From: Coprinopsis marcescibilis
Lineage: Eukaryota; Basidiomycota; Agaricomycetes; Agaricales; Psathyrellaceae
Assembly: GCA_004369085.1 (NCBI GenBank)
Contig: ML210160.1
Location: forward strand, 211,830-275,829
DNA length: 64,000 nucleotides
Reading direction: 5' to 3'
Shown: in pieces, positions 57,118 to 64,000 of the stretch
Layout: each line of letters begins with the position of its first letter
How positions within the stretch are numbered: position 1 is the stretch's first letter
Position numbers and translations under genes: made by a program
The notes under the pieces: generated by a model
Database searches by the model: none
The model's input: only the letters and a program-made list of their open reading frames with translations
What the model was told of the DNA's origin: nothing

Positions 57118-57914
57118 ATGGCGAGCAACCTTCCCAGACCGCAAGTCAGTAGAGGTTACAGCGCCCCATTGCTGTCAAGGGTGCCTTCCTCACCACAATC
57201 ATCTCGAATAGACCAGGATAGCTCATATTTCCCACCTCAAACCCCACTGGCACATTCACCAAACCAGGCAGCTCTCCCGTACCCAGTCATAACCGCCACC
57301 GTGACATCCCGAAACCCAACAGGGTCGACTACGACCCCGAGTTCAGTTACGACGCCAGTCCAAGATCCATTGCATGATTTTGCCATGCACTTCCCCAACC
57401 CACCGACACTCACCCTGGCAGCGACAACGGCTCGAAGCTCTCATCAATCTCACCCGCAAGCTCAGCCAGTGCTATACAGCAGCAACGTCAGCTCGAGGGA
57501 GTCAGTGACGCCTGGCTACGAAAACCTACCGTCCCCCATGGATCGTAGTCGGAGAATGCCGCAGCGTTCGCCTCAGATGCAAATAGCATCGACAGTGTAC
57601 AACTATACCCTCTCAGTTCAGCTACCAGCAGCAATCCAGCCGGAAATGGTGACGGTGTGCGCAAATAAAGGTGACAGGATCAAGGTCGTTGCAGATGTGT
57701 GGCATATGGAGAACGAGAGTGTGTACCAATTTTTGCTGTGATTCGACATTGACTTCATGGTCCTTCAACCGTCTCTCTCCCTCTAGGTCATTATGAATGG
57801 CAAATTAGCTTCCCACCACACGACATCGACATGGGAGCAATTCACGCCCGATTCGACGACACGAGGAGCCTAACTATTGATGTGCGGCGGATTCCCCGAA
57901 TGTACAGGACATGA
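57118..57914 (+). CDS. Hsp20/alpha-crystallin-like protein with long disordered N-terminus
   Basis: Exons 57118-57718 and 57787-57914 sum to 729 nt, 242 residues. The first ~150 residues are rich in Ser, Pro, Thr and Gln and probably disordered. The last ~90 look like an alpha-crystallin domain: VYNYTLSVQLPAAIQPEMV, then KGDRIKVVADVWHMENES, then after the intron HYEWQISFPPHDIDMGAIHA and FDDTRSLTIDVRRIP. This is the strand pattern of small heat-shock proteins, but the usual A-x-x-x-n-G-v-L and I-x-I/V tail is modified (SLTIDV). It may be a chaperone-like or a regulatory protein with an Hsp20 fold. The 68-nt intron uses the donor at 57719, where alternative GT sites shift the frame. Confidence 0.75.
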
Positions 57915-58786
57915 CGAATACTGCTACACGAGGCGCCGCTGACATCACCAGGAAATTCCCGAACGGAAATTCTTCTGCGATACACCGACCCGGCGACACG
58001 TATCAGAGCCGATACCAGTATCCAATTTGAGAACTCGGGCGGAGGACGTAGACCGTCTTCCTTCGTATGAATTACTGGCGTGGTCCAGATAGCCGTTTAT
58101 GCCTTGCCATCTTAATTTTCTCACCCTCTCCCCTCACAATCTCTTGGACCTTCCTGCTTTCTTGCAACTCTGTTTATGACTTTATGCCCCCATTTCGCAG
58201 CCTACACGCTATCGATATGCATCGCACCTCCTGGGGCTCGGTGGTTCTAATCCAGACCACAGAAGGTTACCTGTGCCGCCTTCCTCCTTCCGTTTCTACT
58301 CCAAGTTGCTGATAGATCTGCGGGTTGCTAATGTAGCCTGCTCCACTCGCGGCAAGACCTAGGTTCGCGTGTGTTTTTGTAGCCATAATTAATTTATATA
58401 AGCTCCAGCATCAAGAAACAAACGTATTATTACACCTCGTGTTTCAATCTTCTGAATACAATACTATATTAGAGCGATGCGAGCCAGTCGTGCTTTGAAA
58501 CTACTACAGTGAATTATGATGAGCTGAACCGTTGCTGATAGACAGCCGCCGCATCCGGAGACCATTTGTGCATATACTATATTTATCCGGAACTGCACAC
58601 ATCATCAGTATGTTTATGTTACAATTGTTACAATTAAAGCCACCGCCAACGCCACTAAGGACTATAGTACACTAGAATAAGTATACCACGACTATTGATG
58701 CATTGGGAGACGTCAAAGCCATAGCTAGATAAATGCCTTGCACACGGTCCGTTAATCTCCAATGCGCACATGTGTCGTAAATGGCT
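57915..58786. other. intergenic region between convergent genes
   Basis: This 870-bp stretch holds the 3' regions of the Hsp20-like gene and the third P450. AATTAATTTATATAAG near 58387 is an AT-rich 3'-end-like stretch. No gene was seen. Confidence 0.4.
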
Positions 58787-60890
58787 TCAAATATCCAACA
58801 CACCCAACGCGTCCTTAGACCGCGGGACAAGGATGACTTCAAATGGCTCAGGATGTCTGAAAAGAGGCATTAACAACGGAGAACGGAGGTAATATGCAGT
58901 TTTCCGGTACACCCACACAATTCCCCCATCGGCTATCCCATACTTAATTGACGGGCCACCGTTCTCATCTTTCGGTGCAACGATGTCGAAAAGCGCTAAG
59001 GTGGAAGCAAACACGACATACAGTGTCTCCACAGCCATATGTCGCCCGGGGCAAATGCTGACAGTTTACAATCGAAACTTGTGAGAAGCGATATACCTTA
59101 TGTGACGTCCGAGCTCACCGTCGGCCGAACCCAAAAGCAGCGGCAGACCAATCGAGAACCGACTCGTCAATCTTGCCATCTTTGATATACCTTTCAGGTC
59201 TGAATGCCATTGGATCCTTGAAAATATCAGGATCGTGCAAAATGTGCCTAGCAATGAGCAATGTTGCACTGTTAGTCCGATTTTATTGGCGCCAGAGGAT
59301 GTTACAGTGTTCACCAAGCGTTTCCCATGACAATGGTGCCCTTTGGTATAAAGTAGCCCTCGTAAACGTTGTCACTGATCGTGGAGTGAGGAAGGGCTTC
59401 GGATTATGAATTGAAAAGGTACAAAAAAAGGAAGCGACACACTGACCTAGTGGTGTTACTTGGTGGTACCTTAAACTTTCTTTGAGGATTGCGTTGATGT
59501 ACACCAAACTTGCACGGTCTTCATAGGTTGGTAGTCTTCCAAAGCCGACCACTTCGTCAAGCTCGAGCTGTGCCTTGCGTTGTACTTCCGGGTGAAGAGC
59601 GATGAGTACGAAAAATGCCAATGCGGATCCAACAGTCTGTACAGAAGTTGTGAGTGCATGAGGAAGCTCAGAGATGGCTTCTAACCGTATCAGCACCAGC
59701 TGTTGACATTAAATACAATATTCTTTAGTCGGGAGAACGGGAAGGTCTGACCTAAGTGGGTCACAGCGGCAATATTCCGAGCAATAAGCTCTTCTTCGGT
59801 CCTCGCTGGATGCCCAGGATCTGGAAAATCCGCGATCAGACTCGAGCTAACCGAATGTGGAGCTGTGCCGTCAAGCTATCGGTATGTCAAATGTAATCTC
59901 AGCGATGTCCACAGTGAGTGTTGCTTACCACAGCCTTCATAACGTGGTCAAATGGCCTGTTCCTTGCTCTTTCTTCTACAGCTCGGTAATACGCGGCGAG
60001 CTTCTTAAATCCTGCGCCCGGGAGCCAGTCCGGGACATATTTAAGGAACGGGAGGGTGTCGACCATCCATCTCCCTGGGAGGCAGCCAATACTGAAGCCT
60101 TCTATAACCTCTGTCATATCCCGAATGAGCGGGTCCTGGAGCGATGTAGTTTCCACACCATATGTGATCTCGAGGATTATGGCGCTGAAAAGACTGCAGA
60201 AACCAGCTGAGCGTCTGAAATTGGCTTAAACGGAGAGAACACACTGTTTAGTATGGCCCATCCATTTTGAAGGGTCGTTTGCAACGTTCTTGAGGTACTT
60301 TCTGACATTCTTTGTGGTGGTTGGATGATATCGAGAGAGATCTGCGGGGGCGAAGTGCTTCGTAAAGGCCCTTCTGTGGCGCTTCCAGAGCGTTCCATAA
60401 GGCATAAGGCCCATGAAGTCCCCATAGTTCATCCTGAGGAATCCATCAGCACGCTATTGGTCGCTGGAGGTTAAATGGAAAATGAAGACATACAGGTCAA
60501 AAGCCATCGGAGACCGAGGCTTATCAGAGTAAATTCGCGCACGTTTCTCGAGCAATTCTTTGGTCCTTTGCACCGTGGACAAGACCATGATTGATTGGCC
60601 GAACGATTCGAGGTATACAATATCACCTAGATGAATGGGTTGTAGAACGTGAGTCGACATCGAAATGAATGTGTTGGCTAATTCTACTGCAGTTTTCAAG
60701 ACGCACCATATTTATTTGCTAGTTCGTGATATCCCTCCCAGTGCCGCTCAGAAGGAATATCGAAGAAATTACCGACTATAGGTAAGCCTCTGGGACCAGG
60801 AGGTCGTCGCAGTTGGCTCCAAGTAGAGCGCCAGGCCCTGAGCACAATATGCAGCCCAATGGCTACCGCTAAAGCTAGAAATACTCCCAT
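58787..60890 (-). CDS. cytochrome P450 monooxygenase (copy 3)
   Basis: This is a microsomal P450 of a second subfamily, closest to the next gene on the right. The ATG is at 60890 (MGVFLALAVAIGLHIVLRAW, the membrane anchor). The reading frame is open two or more codons further, but without another ATG. Then come RRPPGPRGLPIVGNFFDIPS, DIVYLESFGQSIMVLSTVQ, MPYGTLWKRHRRAFTKHFAP, ITYGVETTS and GCLPGRWMVDTLPFLKYVPDW. After them are the I-helix exon ending AGADT, ILKESLRYHQVTP, FIPKGTIVMGNAW, RPERYIKDG and the canonical heme loop FGFGRRICPGRHM. A late intron (donor GTGGGT near 58912) matches that of copy 4 and leads to HPEPFEVILVPRSKD. All junctions keep frame, so the gene looks functional. Confidence 0.94.
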
Positions 60891-61591
60891 ATCGGAACTC
60901 AAGCAGATGGGCAGAAGTGAATGTGAGTAGTAAAGAAGACGGGGAACTGAAAAGCGATTGGAACCTTGTATTGAAGGAGTTTCGCTGGCTGAGAAGAAGG
61001 CTTCCGACTACGTTGATTCACTTACTATTCAGGAATCGGAGCTTCTTATTTACGAAACCCTGTCAATGGATCGTCAATGGAGGATGGTTAGATCATATTC
61101 CCGCAGGTTCTGAAGTGCCTAGGTCAACGCCATCCTAATCAGTATGCTCCAGCTAGCGCAGTGAATATGGCCATCAGACGAAGAGCTTGTCAGACAGGCG
61201 GGACGAACTCACAACCCAGCTCCCGAAGTCCCAACTCAACAGCTACAGCTATTCACAATTTCACATCAAGTTAGCCTGGTAAAGGACGACAGATCATGAA
61301 GTTATTGTTGACAACCAAGTTGAATTTTAACTTGACGTTGTATCCGCGGGAATAAATAAGACGCGGCTATTGATCGGGAGTTCGATCCTTGGTGGAGGTT
61401 CTCAATTTTCCCTTCGGATGCTGGAAATGGGGCGTAAAAGACATCGTGGTTCTCGATTCACAACGCGAGGACGTTCTGTAGAGCAACGAAGAGAACTCGT
61501 CTTCATTCAATATAGAACTGGGAACAATGGGCTCGTTTAAAATGATGGCCAACTAAAGTAGCGTATTCCGAGGAGAGAAAACAAGACCATC
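60891..61591. other. intergenic region between the tandem P450 genes
   Basis: This 701-bp region contains the promoter of copy 3 and the 3' region of copy 4, both on the minus strand. No other gene was seen. Confidence 0.4.
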
Positions 61592-63784
61592 TCAACTATC
61601 CAGCAATGTTTGGACGTCCTTTGACCGGGGTACAAACGAGACTTCGAAGGGATCAGGATGCCTAGCGTTTAAAAATGAACAGCGAATCAGGTTCAATGTA
61701 ACCACACGCAAAACAAAGACACATACAAAACGGCTCCATCTCTCTCGATGTGATAACGGATTGTGGGGGTCCCGTTCTCATCTTTGGGAGCGATAATATC
61801 GAACACCGAGAGTGTCGAGGCAACCGTCAAGAAGATAGATTCAATGCTCAGTTGTCGTCCTGGACAAATGCTATTCCAACAGAGTCAATTTCAAGCTTAC
61901 ATGTTTAAAAACAAAGCTCAAACGCACCGTCGACCAAAACCAAAGCTTGCTGCTTCTGCATCGAGAACGGTCTCGTCAATTCTGCCGTCCCTAATATAGC
62001 GCTCGGGCTTGAATGCCATCGGGTCCGTAAAGTTTTCTGGGTCATGCATAATGTGCCTTTATCTCTATGTCAGCCATCCGTGCAGAAAAAGGAGCATCAT
62101 GATCGAGAAGTGGAAGCAAAGGCTGCCCATCGAAAACAGAGGGTGAATAAATCCTAACTACAAGGATCTCACCATGCATTTCCCATTACAATTGTGCCCT
62201 TTGGAATAAAATACCCGTCATAAACATCATCTGTGCTCGTGGCATGAGGCAGTGCTGTGAAGCCGCGCATTAATTAGCCACCCGAGGCAGCTCGATTACC
62301 CAGAAAACTCGAAGGTGATGGACATACCCATTGGTGTCACCTGGTGGAACCGGAGCAACTCTTTGGTGATAGCGTTGATATAAACGAGACCCTCCCTATC
62401 ATCGAAGGACGGCAATCTTCCATCGCCCACGACTTCGTCTAGCTCTTTCTGTGCTTTCTGTTGGATGTCGGGGTTGAGAGCCATGAGCAAATAGAAGGTC
62501 AGAGCAACCCCTAGCGTCTAAACTTCCACAAATCAGATTCAGTGTAAACTCAAACTCAACTGAGCAGGCCGAAAATACAGTACCGTATCAGTCCCCGCTT
62601 TGCATACGTTTAACAACTTGCTTAGCGTGATGGGTTTTATGGCTCACCAAGATGGGTTACTGCAGCAACGTTTCGTGCGATAATTTCTTCTTCTTTACGT
62701 GCGGGATCCTCTGGGTCTGGCAGTGCCTCGATTAGGTCTAAGGCTATCGAATGTGACGCTGTTCCAACTCTCTGGTGGTACGTTTCGCTATTAAACTTCC
62801 TGAAGTTCCGCAATGTTTCACGTACCATGGCGTTGATGACATGATTGAAGGGCGTATTCCTTGTACGTTCCTCAAGAGCGCTGTAATATGCTGCGAATCT
62901 TTTGAATCCAGCTCCTGGGAACCAGCTGGGGACATATTTCAAGATCGGGAAGGTGTCTACCAACCACCGTCCAGGGAGGCAGGAAACGCTGAACCCGTCC
63001 ATGACCTCCGTCATATCCCTGGTTAATGGGTCCTTGGAGGACGTTGTCTCTATGCCATATGTGATTTCGATGATGAGGCTGCTGTACACCCTAATCCATG
63101 TCATGGTTTCAGTCGATGGTCTCCACGAGCGAACAAACACCCTTACTGCCTAGTGTGTGCAGTCCAGTCATCAGGGTCGTTCAGTAGTTTCCCGAGGTAC
63201 TTCTTCATATGCTTCATGATTACCGGATAGTACCTCTTGAGGTCATTCGGGGCGAAATGCTTTTGAAATGCTCTTCTATGCCTTTTCCACCAGTCGTTGT
63301 AACCAATAAGACCCATAAAGCCTTTGAAGTTCATCCTGGAACCGAGGATGTCAATTGTGAACCGGTCCAACGATGACGCGTTGAATAGCTCACAGCTCTA
63401 CAATCATAGGAGCACGAGGTTTGTCCGAATATATCGCGGAGCGTTTGTCGAATAGGTCGTTGATTCGCTTCAAAGAGGACAGAACCAGGATAGACTGCCC
63501 AAACGCTTCGAGATAAATCATATCGCCTGTTTGTATCAGCCTGGATCAACGCGCTTCGCGAACACAGAGCAATCAGGCAACAAAACGTATGTTTTTGCTA
63601 GCTCATGATAGCCTTCCCATTGTCGCTTAGACGGGATATCGAGGATATTCCCGATCACAGGATACCCTTTTGGGCCAGGTGGGGTAGGAAGCCGAGATGC
63701 TCCTCTGGCTTTCTTAAAGCCTGCAAAAAGGATCAAAGCAATAGCTGAGGCATAAGCCACATGTAAAGGTGAGAAGGGATCCAT
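61592..63784 (-). CDS. cytochrome P450 monooxygenase (copy 4)
   Basis: This is a tandem relative of copy 3. The start at 63784 gives MDPFSPLHVAYASAIALILF (anchor), then RLPTPPGPKGYPVIGNILDI, GDMIYLEAFGQSILVLSSLK, GYNDWWKRHRRAFQKHFAP and VSCLPGRWLVDTFPILKYVP. These are followed by THLAGTDT (I-helix oxygen-binding region), AITKELLRFHQVTPM (K-helix), FIPKGTIVMGNAW and the heme loop FGFGRRICPGRQL. The C-terminus, HPDPFEVSFVPRSKD and a short tail, ends at 61592 after an intron closed near 61671. The frame is maintained throughout. The same intron positions and about the same length as copy 3 mark an old tandem duplication. The substrate cannot be deduced. Confidence 0.94.
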
Positions 63785-64000
63785 GTGAGGCGAGTCTACT
63801 TGTATCTTGGTAGTTGAGTGCTATTTATCCTCTTTCCATACTTCTGAGCAGGGGGTGGCCAACGGAGCTTCAAGGCCGTCGAAACGCTTACACTGGCATG
63901 TTGGAGCATTGCGACAGCCACGGAAGCCACGATAGAATACGTGATGTTCCTATATTTGTTATCGGGGCAGTGGTGCGGGCATAGGCTACAATAGGATACA
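63785..64000. promoter_or_regulatory. upstream region of P450 copy 4
   Basis: A TATA-like ATAAATA on the minus strand at 63822-63828 lies about 38 bases upstream of the start codon. The rest of the 216 bases shows nothing recognisable. Confidence 0.4.

Noticed and set aside
1..64000. CRISPR array, phage, viral or intact transposon sequence
   Set aside because: No regular spacer array, integrase, reverse transcriptase, transposase or capsid motif was seen on either strand.

Overview
This window is nuclear DNA of a filamentous basidiomycete, most likely a wood- or litter-decaying agaricomycete mushroom. The signs are genes cut by many very short introns (about 48-70 nt, GT...AG), pyrimidine-rich leaders, a cellulose-active AA9 monooxygenase with a CBM1 domain, microsomal P450 families, an ALG12 and DHHC gene pair, and a Crinkler-type protein. 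No organelle, rRNA, tRNA, CRISPR or intact transposon was seen. I placed 18 protein genes by joining exons at canonical splice sites. For several of them I checked that the exon lengths sum to a multiple of three.

Layout. 1-3021: a decayed tandem repeat and a gene-free stretch. 3022-5327 (-): GMP synthase. 5328-10332: gene-free. 10333-11837 (+): three-repeat Myb factor. 14536-16200 (+): aldose 1-epimerase. 20028-23890 (-): Zn2Cys6 activator. 23891-28419: gene-free. 28420-30551 (-): P450. 31554-32477 (+): PLP homeostasis protein. 33144-34548 (+): secreted AA9-CBM1. 34942-37061 (-): unknown disordered protein. From 37395 the window is gene-dense housekeeping DNA: ALG12 (-), a DHHC palmitoyltransferase (+), an HMG-box factor (+), GINS subunit PSF1 (+) and a DUF2358-like protein (+).

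46297-53390 is the most dynamic part. A Crinkler-like gene with two ubiquitin-like headers and a C-terminal kinase is followed by a broken Crinkler copy. Both lie between two ~570-bp copies of the DUF2358-like gene's 3' end plus its downstream spacer. Next comes a P450 with a changed heme loop and an apparent frameshift. The right end carries a phi-like GST (-), an Hsp20-like gene (+) and two related P450 genes (-).

There is no polyketide, peptide or terpene synthase, so the P450s and GST look like a detoxification or xenobiotic repertoire and not a complete biosynthetic cluster. The most unusual observations are a one-nucleotide exon needed to complete the DHHC-CPW motif of the palmitoyltransferase, a six-nucleotide exon inside the zinc cluster of the Zn2Cys6 factor, the Crinkler locus and its flanking duplication, and paired MCB (ACGCGT) boxes in front of PSF1.
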